This document shows, piece by piece, positions 1 through 6,929 of a DNA stretch of 38,449 bases (the first letter of the stretch is position 1; every line of letters starts with the position of its first letter). Below the pieces are notes generated by a model. It was not told the DNA's origin. It searched no databases and saw nothing but the letters and a program-made list of their open reading frames with translations. Where the stretch lies: NCBI GenBank assembly GCA_045657625.1, contig JAZOTM010000045.1:1-38449 (forward strand). Direction: 5' to 3'. The position numbers were made by a program, and so were the translations under genes. The DNA comes from JAZOTM01 sp045657625. GTDB lineage: Bacteria > Bacillota > Clostridia > Lachnospirales > Lachnospiraceae.

Positions 1-2
1 AA

Positions 3-53
3 AGAATGTCGCATGCGACATTCTCGCGCCAAGCGCGGTTGCATTTATGCAAC
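3..53. repeat. three adjoining perfect inverted repeats
   Basis: Three inverted repeats lie end to end. A perfect 22-bp palindrome at 3-24 is centred on GCATGC. A GC hairpin at 25-37 has arms CGCGC and GCGCG around a 3-nt loop. A 16-bp repeat at 38-53 has arms GTTGCAT and ATGCAAC. None overlaps a gene. Together with the elements at 70-163 they make an almost unbroken tiling of palindromes downstream of the minus-strand HPr gene. The array may continue left of the window. The symmetry is read directly from the sequence; any function is unknown. Confidence 0.8.
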
Positions 54-69
54 ATTTACATCTCGCGCG

Positions 70-140
70 CGTGCGCTTCCATAGCGGAGCGCTTTTTTAT
101 ATAATAAGAAATTCGAAGGAATTTCTTATTATATAAAAAA
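70..140 (-). repeat. 71-bp dispersed palindromic repeat, copy 1
   Basis: This copy is identical, as reverse complement, to 23504-23574. It has two parts. A GC-rich hairpin (73-92, arms GCGCT and AGCGC) is followed by a 48-nt AT-rich perfect palindrome (93-140: 22-bp arms, 4-nt loop GAAG, ends T6 and A6). In both copies the AT palindrome abuts the stem of a gene's intrinsic terminator, so its T6 serves as the U-tract. Read from the other side, the GC hairpin plus T6 is a second terminator, so the unit could end transcription in both directions. The 71-bp identity argues for a mobile or duplicated module rather than chance. Confidence 0.85.
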
Positions 141-163
141 CGGGTAGGCAAATTGCCTACCCG
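135..163 (-). terminator. intrinsic terminator of the HPr-like gene
   Basis: A 9-bp GC-rich stem (CGGGTAGGC / GCCTACCCG) with a 5-nt loop lies at 141-163. On the minus strand it is followed by six U residues (complement of 135-140), and it starts 14 nt after the HPr stop codon. The U-tract is supplied by the dispersed repeat at 70-140. Confidence 0.85.
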
Positions 164-177
164 AAGTTTTGCGATGA

Positions 178-408
178 TTATACTAAATATGGTTTTAAAG
201 CTTCCATGATAGCAGCTTCATCTGTCTCAGTATGAATAGCTAAATCAATTGGCTTAGATAAATCCAATGAGAAAATACCCATAATGGATTTTGCATCGAT
301 TACGTATCTGCCAGAAATCAAATCGAAGTCAAATTCGAACTGAGTAATCGCATTTACGAATGATTTAACCTTATCAATGGAATTTAAAGAAATCTGAACT
401 GTCTTCAT
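178..408 (-). CDS. HPr-like (Crh-like) phosphocarrier-family protein without the active-site histidine
   Basis: The 76-residue product has the length and fold pattern of PTS HPr. The regulatory serine region is well kept (KSIMGIFSL, Ser41, equivalent to HPr Ser46, the HPr kinase target). The catalytic loop that normally reads xHARPA is replaced by SIDKVKS, so the phospho-accepting His15 is an acidic residue (Asp12) and there is no histidine in that loop. It therefore cannot relay phosphate from enzyme I. By analogy with Bacillus Crh, which also lacks His15 but keeps Ser46, it may act only as a Ser-phosphorylated regulatory partner, for example of a CcpA-type regulator; that role is inference. 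It is monocistronic, with its own promoter and terminator and a strong AAGGAGG site before the ATG. Confidence 0.8.
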   Translation of the reverse strand: MKTVQISLNSIDKVKSFVNAITQFEFDFDLISGRYVIDAKSIMGIFSLDLSKPIDLAIHTETDEAAIMEALKPYLV

Positions 409-458
409 AATTGAGGTTCCTCCTTCAATGCATGTTATAATTTATTAAGATTAAAATT

Positions 459-487
459 ATCGTACCCTTTTTTATATGAAAAGTCAA
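459..487 (-). promoter_or_regulatory. promoter of the HPr-like gene
   Basis: On the minus strand a -35 box TTGACT (482-487) and a -10 box TACGAT (459-464) are separated by 17 nt. Transcription would start about 45 nt upstream of the HPr ATG. It lies directly upstream of and divergent from mtaB. Confidence 0.6.
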
Positions 488-509
488 CAAAAGAAACGAG
501 GAAAATAGA

Positions 510-1820
510 ATGAAAAAAGCGGCTTTGCATAATCTTGGATGTAAAGTAAATGCATATGAAACGGAAGCAATGCAAGAACTGTTGGAACAGGACGGATATG
601 AGATCGTTCCGTTCCACGAAAAAGCAGATGTTTACGTGATAAATACCTGTTCTGTCACCAATATGGCAGACCGAAAATCCAGACAAATGATTCATAAGGC
701 AAGAAAGCAAAATGAAAATGCCATTGTTGTGGCTGCGGGATGCTATGTGCAGACGGCAGAGCAGGAGGTCATTGACGAGGGCATTGCAGATATCATTATC
801 GGAAATGATCGAAAGCAGGATTTGGTTCCCAGAATTCATGCCTTTTTGGAAGATCATAAGCAAGAATCGGATGTGCTGGATTTGATGGAAAAAAGAGATT
901 ACGAAGAAATGAAACTCTTCAAAACCGCAGAACACACCAGAGCGTTTTTGAAGGTGCAGGATGGCTGTAATCAGTTTTGCTCTTATTGCATCATTCCTTA
1001 TGCCAGAGGACGCGTGCGTAGCCGCAAGATGGAAGACGTGCTGAATGAGGTGAAGCATTTGGTGGAAAACGGATACCAGGAAGTGGTGCTTTCCGGCATT
1101 CATTTGAGTTCTTACGGTATTGATACCGGAGAATCTTTGCAGCATTTGATTGAAAAGATCAATGAGATTGAGGGAATCAAGCGTATTCGCTTGAGCTCTT
1201 TGGAACCTCGCGTTATTACAGAGGAATTCGTAAAGAGTATTTCTTCCATGGAGAAGTTTTGCCCACATTTCCATCTGTCTTTACAAAGCGGATGCAATGC
1301 GACTTTGCAGAGAATGAATCGTCATTATTCTGCAGAGGAGTTTCAGGAAAAATGTGAGTTGCTGAGAAATTATTTCGAACATCCGGCCATTACCACAGAT
1401 ATTATTGTGGGATTTCCGGGAGAAAACGAAGAGGAGTTTGCGGAAACCAAGAAATTTGTGGAAGACATACAATTTTTTGAAACCCATATCTTTAAGTTTT
1501 CTCCAAGACGTGGTACCAGAGCGGAAAAAATGGAGCATCAGGTACCGGAGCAGGTGAAAGCAAAACGAAGCAATGAATTGATTGCACTTGGAAAACATAA
1601 TGCAGAAACCTTCGGAGATTACTACCTTGGAAAAGAGGTGGAAATTCTTTTGGAAGATACGGTGGAACTTGACAATACGACATATTTTACCGGCATCACA
1701 AAGGAATATGTAAAGGTCCTGGTGGAAGCGAAAGACAAGAAAACCAACACTTTTGTAAGGGGAACCATTCGTCAGCGCTTAGAGGGAAATCAATATCTCA
1801 TGGTTGAATTTTCTGAATAA
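510..1820 (+). CDS. mtaB: tRNA N6-threonylcarbamoyladenosine-37 methylthiotransferase MtaB
   Basis: This is a radical-SAM methylthiotransferase that converts t6A37 to ms2t6A37 in ANN-decoding tRNAs. The 436 residues show the standard order. The N-terminal UPF0004 domain carries three cluster-binding cysteines (Cys11 in LGCKVN, Cys47 in NTCSVT, Cys78 in AAGCY). The radical-SAM CxxxCxxC motif is at Cys153, Cys157 and Cys160 (DGCNQFCSYC). A C-terminal TRAM-like region covers about the last 65 residues. The short N-terminus and the VINTCSVTNMAD motif fit MtaB better than MiaB or RimO. The ATG follows an ACGAGG site. It heads a plus-strand run of RNA-related genes; an internal promoter at its 3' end probably drives the genes after it. 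Confidence 0.92.
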   Translation: MKKAALHNLGCKVNAYETEAMQELLEQDGYEIVPFHEKADVYVINTCSVTNMADRKSRQMIHKARKQNENAIVVAAGCYVQTAEQEVIDEGIADIIIGNDRKQDLVPRIHAFLEDHKQESDVLDLMEKRDYEEMKLFKTAEHTRAFLKVQDGCNQFCSYCIIPYARGRVRSRKMEDVLNEVKHLVENGYQEVVLSGIHLSSYGIDTGESLQHLIEKINEIEGIKRIRLSSLEPRVITEEFVKSISSMEKFCPHFHLSLQSGCNATLQRMNRHYSAEEFQEKCELLRNYFEHPAITTDIIVGFPGENEEEFAETKKFVEDIQFFETHIFKFSPRRGTRAEKMEHQVPEQVKAKRSNELIALGKHNAETFGDYYLGKEVEILLEDTVELDNTTYFTGITKEYVKVLVEAKDKKTNTFVRGTIRQRLEGNQYLMVEFSE

Positions 1821-1832
1821 TTACGTTAGAAT
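1804..1832 (+). promoter_or_regulatory. promoter of the ireB-ruvX-yrzB cluster
   Basis: TTGAAT (1804-1809) and TAGAAT (1827-1832) are separated by 17 nt. The promoter overlaps the last codons and stop of mtaB and would give a 5' leader of about 40 nt before ireB. Confidence 0.55.
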
Positions 1833-1878
1833 AAACATAGAAGTATGGCCAAATTAGGACAAGTGAGGTTGGACAATC

Positions 1879-2142
1879 ATGCAGGACTTAAATAACACCC
1901 AATATTTTAAAGTAGAAAAAGAACCTGAACTCCAGGTAAAGGATGTTTTAGGAAAAGTATATCAAGCATTGACAGAAAAGGGCTACAATCCGGTGAATCA
2001 GATTGTAGGATATATTATGTCAGGTGATCCGACTTATATCACGAGCCATAACAATGCACGTAGCCTTGTTATGAAGGTGGAACGTGAAGAATTGGTTGAG
2101 GAGATTTTAAAAGAGTATATTTCAAACAACTCTTGGAAGTAA
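1879..2142 (+). CDS. ireB: IreB family regulatory phosphoprotein
   Basis: An 87-residue protein of the IreB/YrzL (DUF965) family. The diagnostic core GYNPVNQIVGYIMSGDP and the following TSHNNAR are intact, and the N-terminus carries the threonine region (NNTQYFKV). In Enterococcus IreB is phosphorylated by the Ser/Thr kinase IreK and modulates cephalosporin resistance; that role is family knowledge only. The gene is followed after one nucleotide by ruvX and then yrzB, the gene order found in many Firmicutes. Confidence 0.92.
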   Translation: MQDLNNTQYFKVEKEPELQVKDVLGKVYQALTEKGYNPVNQIVGYIMSGDPTYITSHNNARSLVMKVEREELVEEILKEYISNNSWK

Positions 2143-2143
2143 T

Positions 2144-2566
2144 ATGAGAATTTTAGGTTTGGACTTTGGCTCAAAGACCGTAGGGGTTGCAGTCAGTGAT
2201 CCGCTTCTTGTGACAGCACAGGGGGTGGAGATTGTGCGACGCAATTCCCCTTCGAAGTTGAGACAAACATTAGCGCGCATTGAAGAACTTGTTGCGGAAT
2301 ACGAAGTTGAGAAAATTGTTTTGGGTTATCCCAAGAACATGAATAATACAGAGGGCGACCGTTGTCAAAAGACATTGGAGTTTCAAGAGATGTTGGAGAG
2401 ACGTACCGGTCTCCCTGTTATTTTGTGGGATGAAAGATTAACCACAGTGTCTGCGGACAGAGTTATGATGGAAAGCGGAATTCGTAGAGAAGACCGTAAA
2501 AAATACGTGGATCGAATTGCAGCAGAATTTATTTTGCAAGGATATTTGGATTCATTGGGAATGTAG
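2144..2566 (+). CDS. ruvX: Holliday junction resolvase-like protein / pre-16S rRNA nuclease YqgF
   Basis: A 140-residue RNase H-fold nuclease. The first acidic residue is in the N-terminal strand (LGLDFGSKTVGVAVSD), the second is in VLGYPKNMNNTEG, and the DERLTT motif and a late Asp (KKYVDRIAA) follow. Family members process the 5' end of 16S rRNA precursors and were originally proposed as Holliday junction resolvases. The start codon lies one nucleotide after the ireB stop, and a GGAAG ribosome binding site sits inside the end of ireB, so translation is probably coupled. Confidence 0.92.
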   Translation: MRILGLDFGSKTVGVAVSDPLLVTAQGVEIVRRNSPSKLRQTLARIEELVAEYEVEKIVLGYPKNMNNTEGDRCQKTLEFQEMLERRTGLPVILWDERLTTVSADRVMMESGIRREDRKKYVDRIAAEFILQGYLDSLGM

Positions 2567-2573
2567 GAGATTT

Positions 2574-2834
2574 ATGGATACAATTACATTTTATGATCCT
2601 GAAACACAGGAAGAAGTTGAACTTTACGTCATCGAACAGACTGTTTTAGCCGGTAATAGTTATTTACTTGCTACAGAAGCAGCAGAAGAGGACGCCGAAG
2701 CATATATTTTAAGAAAGACTGAGGATGTTTCTGATTCCGAAGCCGCTTACGAATTCGTAACAGACGAGAAGGAATTAGAAGTGATTGCGAAAGTCTTTTC
2801 AGAACTAGTTGAAGATATTGATATCGAAGTCTAG
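2574..2834 (+). CDS. yrzB: DUF1292 family protein (YrzB)
   Basis: A small acidic protein (86 residues) of the DUF1292/YrzB family: MDTITFYDPETQEEVEL at the N-terminus, then an ILR(K)TE core and an acidic C-terminus rich in Glu and Asp. The molecular function is unknown. The open frame extends 19 codons upstream into ruvX, but the ATG at 2574, seven nucleotides after the ruvX stop and behind TAGGAG, is the natural start. It completes the conserved ireB-ruvX-yrzB triplet. Confidence 0.88.
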   Translation: MDTITFYDPETQEEVELYVIEQTVLAGNSYLLATEAAEEDAEAYILRKTEDVSDSEAAYEFVTDEKELEVIAKVFSELVEDIDIEV

Positions 2835-2862
2835 AAAGCAACATTCCTTGCTTTCTATTTTT
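2834..2862 (+). terminator. weak intrinsic terminator or attenuator after yrzB
   Basis: An 8-bp stem (GAAAGCAA / TTGCTTTC) begins at the last base of the yrzB stop, has a 6-nt loop and is followed by TATTTTT. It is AT-rich, so some read-through into rnj is likely. Confidence 0.55.
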
Positions 2863-2896
2863 CGTGTCTGGTCGGAAATTTAGGACAGGAGGACAA

Positions 2897-4573
2897 ATGA
2901 AAAAAGAAAACAAAAAGAATAAGGAGCCAAAGCTTAAGATTATCCCATTGGGAGGTCTTGAAGAGATTGGCATGAATATTACTGCCTTTGAATATGAGGA
3001 CAGTATTATTGTCGTGGACTGCGGAATTTCCTTTCCGGAGGACGACATGTACGGAATTGATTTGGTAATTCCGGACGTTACCTATTTGAAAAACAATATT
3101 GATCGTGTCAAAGGATTTTTTATTACCCACGGACATGAGGATCATATCGGAGCCATCCCCTATGTGCTTCGTGATATTAATGTTCCGATTTATGCGACAA
3201 AGCTTACCATGGGTATTATCAATCACAAGTTAGAAGAGCATAAGATGCTGACAAAGGTAAAACGTAAAGTTGTAAAATATGGTCAGCACATCAATCTTGG
3301 ATGCTTCCGTGTGGAATTTATCCGCACCAATCACAGTATTCAGGATGCAGCGGCTTTGGCACTTTACACACCGGTCGGAACCATTGTTCATACCGGAGAC
3401 TTTAAGGTGGATTACACACCGGTATTTGGAGATGCCATTGATTTACAGCGTTTTGGTGAAATCGGAAAGAAGGGTGTTCTGGCCCTGATGTGCGATAGTA
3501 CCAATGCAGAAAGACCAGGGTTTACCCAGTCTGAAAAATCCGTTGGCGAAACTTTGAATCAAATCTTTGTGGAGCACAAAAAGAATCGTATCATTATAGC
3601 GACTTTTGCTTCCAATGTGGATCGTGTACAGCAGATTATTAATTTAGCAGATAAGTATGGCCGCAAGGTGGTAGTAGAAGGTCGAAGCATGGTAAATATC
3701 ATCAAGACTGCTACAGAGCTTGGCTATATTCAGATTCCGGAAAATACCTTGATTGATATTGATCAGTTAAAGAGTTATCCGGACAATAAAACCGTATTGA
3801 TTACCACCGGTAGTCAGGGTGAGTCCATGGCGGCTCTTTCCCGTATGGCATCCGGCGTACACAAGAAGGTAACTATCAAGCCTACGGATTTGATTGTATT
3901 ATCTTCGCATCCAATTCCAGGAAATGAAAAGGCAGTTTCCAATATCATCAATGAGCTTTTGATGAAGGGGGCTGAGGTTATTTTCCAGGATGTGCATGTT
4001 TCCGGACATGCTTGCCAGGAAGATATTAAATTGATTTATTCTTTGGTTCGTCCAAAGTTTGCCATTCCGGTCCATGGAGAATACCGTCACTTAAGAGCAC
4101 AGGCTGATTTGGCTGTGGGTATGGGTATTCCAAAGGAAAATGTATTTGTGATGATGTCAGGAGATGTTTTGGAACTGACAGAAGATAGTGCAAAAATCAA
4201 TGGCAAGGTGCCATGTGGACAGGTATATGTAGACGGTCTTGGCGTCGGAGACGTTGGAAATATCGTACTTCGTGATAGACAACATTTGGCCGAAGAAGGT
4301 ATGATCGTTGTGGTTCTTACCTTGGAAAGCGGCACCGGTCGTGTGTTAGCCGGACCGGATATTGTTTCTCGTGGTTTCGTATATGTGCGTGATTCTGAGA
4401 CTTTGATGGATGATGCACAGGCAGTTCTGAATCAGGTAGTCGATGATTTGGAAATGAGACACGTGACGGATTGGAACAAGATTAAATCCGAAATCAAAGA
4501 CAGCATGGGTGATTTCGTTTGGAAAGAGACCAAGAGAAAACCTATGATTATTCCAATTATTATGGAAGTATAA
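2897..4573 (+). CDS. rnj: ribonuclease J
   Basis: A metallo-beta-lactamase/beta-CASP ribonuclease with endonuclease and 5'-exonuclease activity in mRNA decay and rRNA maturation. From the chosen ATG the protein has 558 residues, the usual RNase J size. The zinc-binding HxHxDH motif is intact (His78, His80, Asp82, His83 in THGHEDHIGA), and the later beta-CASP histidines are visible in LSSHPIPGNE and PVHGEYRHL. A GTG 33 nt upstream opens the same frame, but AGGAGG at 2887-2892 sits correctly only for 2897. The C-terminal domain (from about residue 450) is present. Whether it corresponds to RNase J1 or J2 cannot be told here. Confidence 0.93.
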   Translation: MKKENKKNKEPKLKIIPLGGLEEIGMNITAFEYEDSIIVVDCGISFPEDDMYGIDLVIPDVTYLKNNIDRVKGFFITHGHEDHIGAIPYVLRDINVPIYATKLTMGIINHKLEEHKMLTKVKRKVVKYGQHINLGCFRVEFIRTNHSIQDAAALALYTPVGTIVHTGDFKVDYTPVFGDAIDLQRFGEIGKKGVLALMCDSTNAERPGFTQSEKSVGETLNQIFVEHKKNRIIIATFASNVDRVQQIINLADKYGRKVVVEGRSMVNIIKTATELGYIQIPENTLIDIDQLKSYPDNKTVLITTGSQGESMAALSRMASGVHKKVTIKPTDLIVLSSHPIPGNEKAVSNIINELLMKGAEVIFQDVHVSGHACQEDIKLIYSLVRPKFAIPVHGEYRHLRAQADLAVGMGIPKENVFVMMSGDVLELTEDSAKINGKVPCGQVYVDGLGVGDVGNIVLRDRQHLAEEGMIVVVLTLESGTGRVLAGPDIVSRGFVYVRDSETLMDDAQAVLNQVVDDLEMRHVTDWNKIKSEIKDSMGDFVWKETKRKPMIIPIIMEV

Positions 4574-4592
4574 GAAAAGAGGATGGGGCAAA

Positions 4593-4976
4593 ATGAAAAG
4601 CAGCGAAGGCGTATTTCAGTTCGTTCGAATCAGTTTTAGTATTTTGGTAGTGTTACTTATATTTTTAGGCGTATACAGACTGGGCGAATATTCTTATGAA
4701 TTTGGCTACAAGATTTTTGCCACCACATCTGTTGCGGAAAGTCCCGGAACGGATGTCGTTGTCATTGTGCGGGAAGGCATGTCCATGAAGGATGTGGCGG
4801 AATACTTGGAGGAAAAAGGCTTGGTGGAAGATGCCAAAGTCTTTTTGATCCAGATTAAGTTAAGCGGCATTGATAGTTTTCTTCCCGGCACTTATACTTT
4901 AAACACTTCCATGACAGCGGCAGAAATGGGCGCTCTTATGGAAAGCGGACAAGAAGAAAGTACAGAAGAGGAATAA
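4593..4976 (+). CDS. short MltG/YceG-like membrane protein lacking the transglycosylase domain
   Basis: A 127-residue protein with one N-terminal membrane segment (about residues 10-28) followed by a LysM-like subdomain typical of the N-terminal half of MltG (VREGMSMKDVAEYLEEKGLV ... LPGTYTLNTSM). It ends in an acidic tail. MltG, the endolytic murein transglycosylase, is normally about 330-380 residues, and its catalytic domain is missing here. The gene sits exactly where mltG sits in Bacillus (between the yrzB region and trmR), so it is the positional counterpart. There is no frameshift evidence: the next gene starts one base after the stop. It could bind glycan or be a regulatory remnant; enzymatic activity is not expected. 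Confidence 0.75.
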   Translation: MKSSEGVFQFVRISFSILVVLLIFLGVYRLGEYSYEFGYKIFATTSVAESPGTDVVVIVREGMSMKDVAEYLEEKGLVEDAKVFLIQIKLSGIDSFLPGTYTLNTSMTAAEMGALMESGQEESTEEE

Positions 4977-4977
4977 C

Positions 4978-5622
4978 ATGATTTTAGAGGAACGGTTATC
5001 GACCTTTATCAATTCCTTTGACCAGGGAAATACTCCGTTTTTGGAGGAACTGGAAAAGGAATGCATCCGTACGGATGTGCCGATTATCCGAAAAGACATG
5101 CAGAATTACTTAAAAATGTTATTAGTAGAAAAGTCACCGGAGTGTATTTTGGAAGTAGGAGCAGCCGTTGGCTTTTCTTCTGTTTTTATGGCGGAATACG
5201 GAAAAGGTTCGGTAAAAGAAATAATTACCATTGAAAATTATGAGAAGCGCATCCCCTTGGCAAAGGAAAATATCAAAAAAGCCGGCTATGCGGATGTGAT
5301 TACGTTGTTGGAAGGCAATGCGGAAGAAATCCTGCCGACCTTGATGAAACCTGTGGATATGGTGTTTATGGATGCGGCCAAGGGCCAATACATGCATTTT
5401 TTCCCGGATGTTTTTCGTCTGTTGAAAAAAGGTGGCGTGTTGGTTTGTGATAATGTGTTGCAGGACGGAGATATTTTGGAATCCCGCTTTGCAGTTACCA
5501 GAAGAAATCGCACCATTCACCATCGCATGCGCGAATATCTTTATTTTTTGACCCATCATGAAGAGCTGCAAACAGCCATTTTACCGGTGGGGGACGGCAT
5601 TACCGTCAGTGTTCGAAAATAG
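4978..5622 (+). CDS. trmR: tRNA 5-hydroxyuridine methyltransferase TrmR (O-methyltransferase family 3)
   Basis: A 214-residue class I SAM-dependent O-methyltransferase. The SAM-binding motif I is ILEVGAAVGFSS (residues 57-68), and metal-site motifs follow (VFMDAAKGQY and VCDNVLQDG). In Bacillus subtilis the homologue YrrM/TrmR methylates 5-hydroxyuridine at tRNA position 34 to 5-methoxyuridine. The next gene here is a U32 family protein of the type (TrhP) that makes the hydroxyuridine, so the pathway assignment rests on both sequence and neighbourhood. It could otherwise be read as a generic catechol O-methyltransferase-like enzyme, which I consider less likely. Confidence 0.83.
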   Translation: MILEERLSTFINSFDQGNTPFLEELEKECIRTDVPIIRKDMQNYLKMLLVEKSPECILEVGAAVGFSSVFMAEYGKGSVKEIITIENYEKRIPLAKENIKKAGYADVITLLEGNAEEILPTLMKPVDMVFMDAAKGQYMHFFPDVFRLLKKGGVLVCDNVLQDGDILESRFAVTRRNRTIHHRMREYLYFLTHHEELQTAILPVGDGITVSVRK

Positions 5623-5665
5623 TAAGTTTTTAATTTGAATATATGGTTTTTCCCACAAGGGAATG

Positions 5666-5674
5666 TGATATAAT
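5666..5674 (+). promoter_or_regulatory. extended -10 promoter before trhP
   Basis: A perfect TATAAT (5669-5674) is preceded by TG at the extended -10 position (TGATATAAT). No good -35 box is seen upstream, which is typical of extended -10 promoters. The trhP ATG lies 16 nt downstream of the box, so the leader would be very short. Confidence 0.45.
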
Positions 5675-5690
5675 AATTTTAGGAGTAAAT

Positions 5691-6926
5691 ATGAGAAAAA
5701 CAGAATTATTGGTACCAGCCAGCAGTTTGGAAGTTCTGAAAATTGCAGTTGTTTTCGGAGCAGATGCGGTTTATATCGGTGGAGAAGTATTTGGCCTTCG
5801 TGCCAAAGCGAAAAACTTTTCCTTGGAAGATATGAAAGAAGGAATTGCCTTTGCTCATGAAAGAGGCGTAAAGGTATATGTGACTGCAAATATTCTTGCC
5901 CACAATGGTGATTTAGAGGGCGTGAGAGAATATTTCCAGGAGTTGAAGGAAATCAAACCGGATGCCCTGATTATTTCAGACCCCGGTATTTTTACCATCG
6001 CCAAGGAAGTATGTCCGGAGATCGACGTACACATCAGTACCCAGGCCAACAACACCAACTACGGTACTTACCGATTTTGGGAAAAAATGGGAGCAACGCG
6101 TGTGGTTACCGCTCGTGAATTATCTTTGAAGGAAATCAAAGAGATTCGTGAAAATATTTCCGATGAGTTGGAAATTGAGACTTTTGTGCACGGAGCAATG
6201 TGTATCTCTTATTCCGGAAGATGCTTGCTCAGCAATTACTTCACAGGAAGAGATGCCAATCAGGGAGCCTGTACCCATCCTTGTCGTTGGAAATATGCCG
6301 TTGTGGAAGAGCAACGTCCGGGTGAATATTTACCGGTTTATGAAAACGAAAGAGGTACTTACATTTTTAACTCCAAGGATTTGTGCATGATTGAGCACAT
6401 TCCGGAATTGATCGATGCAGGAATTGACAGTTTCAAGATTGAGGGTCGTATGAAGACTGCATTGTATGTGGCTACGGTGGCACGCACCTACCGCAAAGCC
6501 ATTGACGATTATTTAGAGTCAAAAGAAAAATATCTTGCAAATATGGACTGGTACTTAGACCAGATCAGCAATTGCACATACAGACAATTTACAACGGGCT
6601 TTTTCTTTGGCAAGCCAAGTGAAGAAGCGCAGATTTATGATAGCAATACCTATATCAAAGAATATACCTATCTGGGAATCGTAGGCGAAAAGAACGAAGA
6701 AGGTCTTTATCGCATTGAGCAGAGAAACAAATTCTCTGTCGGGGAAGAAATCGAAGTTATGAAACCGGATGGAAGAAATGATTCGGTGACAGTTCGACGC
6801 ATTCTTGATGAAGATGGCAATGAAATGGAATCCGCACCGCATCCGAAGCAGGTACTTTGGATCGATTTAGGAGAACCATTAGAGCAATATGACATTTTAA
6901 GGAGAAAAGAAGAGCAGGAGGACTAA
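5691..6926 (+). CDS. trhP: peptidase U32 family tRNA hydroxylation protein (TrhP-like)
   Basis: A 411-residue U32 family protein. The U32 signature is intact at residues 163-181 (ETFVHGAMC then SGRCLLS) and is followed by the cysteine-containing GACTHPCRW. Preceding motifs (GADAVYIGGEVFGLRA, DVHISTQANNTN) match the family TIM barrel. Although named peptidases, TrhP-type proteins (YrrN/YrrO in Bacillus) hydroxylate wobble uridine using prephenate-dependent chemistry. The adjacent trmR supports this job. The start was moved 16 codons in from the first in-frame start because TAGGAG at 5680-5685 fits only the ATG at 5691. One U32 gene is seen here where Bacillus has two. Confidence 0.85.
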   Translation: MRKTELLVPASSLEVLKIAVVFGADAVYIGGEVFGLRAKAKNFSLEDMKEGIAFAHERGVKVYVTANILAHNGDLEGVREYFQELKEIKPDALIISDPGIFTIAKEVCPEIDVHISTQANNTNYGTYRFWEKMGATRVVTARELSLKEIKEIRENISDELEIETFVHGAMCISYSGRCLLSNYFTGRDANQGACTHPCRWKYAVVEEQRPGEYLPVYENERGTYIFNSKDLCMIEHIPELIDAGIDSFKIEGRMKTALYVATVARTYRKAIDDYLESKEKYLANMDWYLDQISNCTYRQFTTGFFFGKPSEEAQIYDSNTYIKEYTYLGIVGEKNEEGLYRIEQRNKFSVGEEIEVMKPDGRNDSVTVRRILDEDGNEMESAPHPKQVLWIDLGEPLEQYDILRRKEEQED

Positions 6927-6929
6927 TCT

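Noticed and set aside
435..1274. 279-codon minus-strand frame antisense to mtaB
   Set aside because: It is fully opposite a well-supported gene; its His/Phe/Ile-rich composition is typical of the complement of a coding frame, and there is no matching ribosome binding site.
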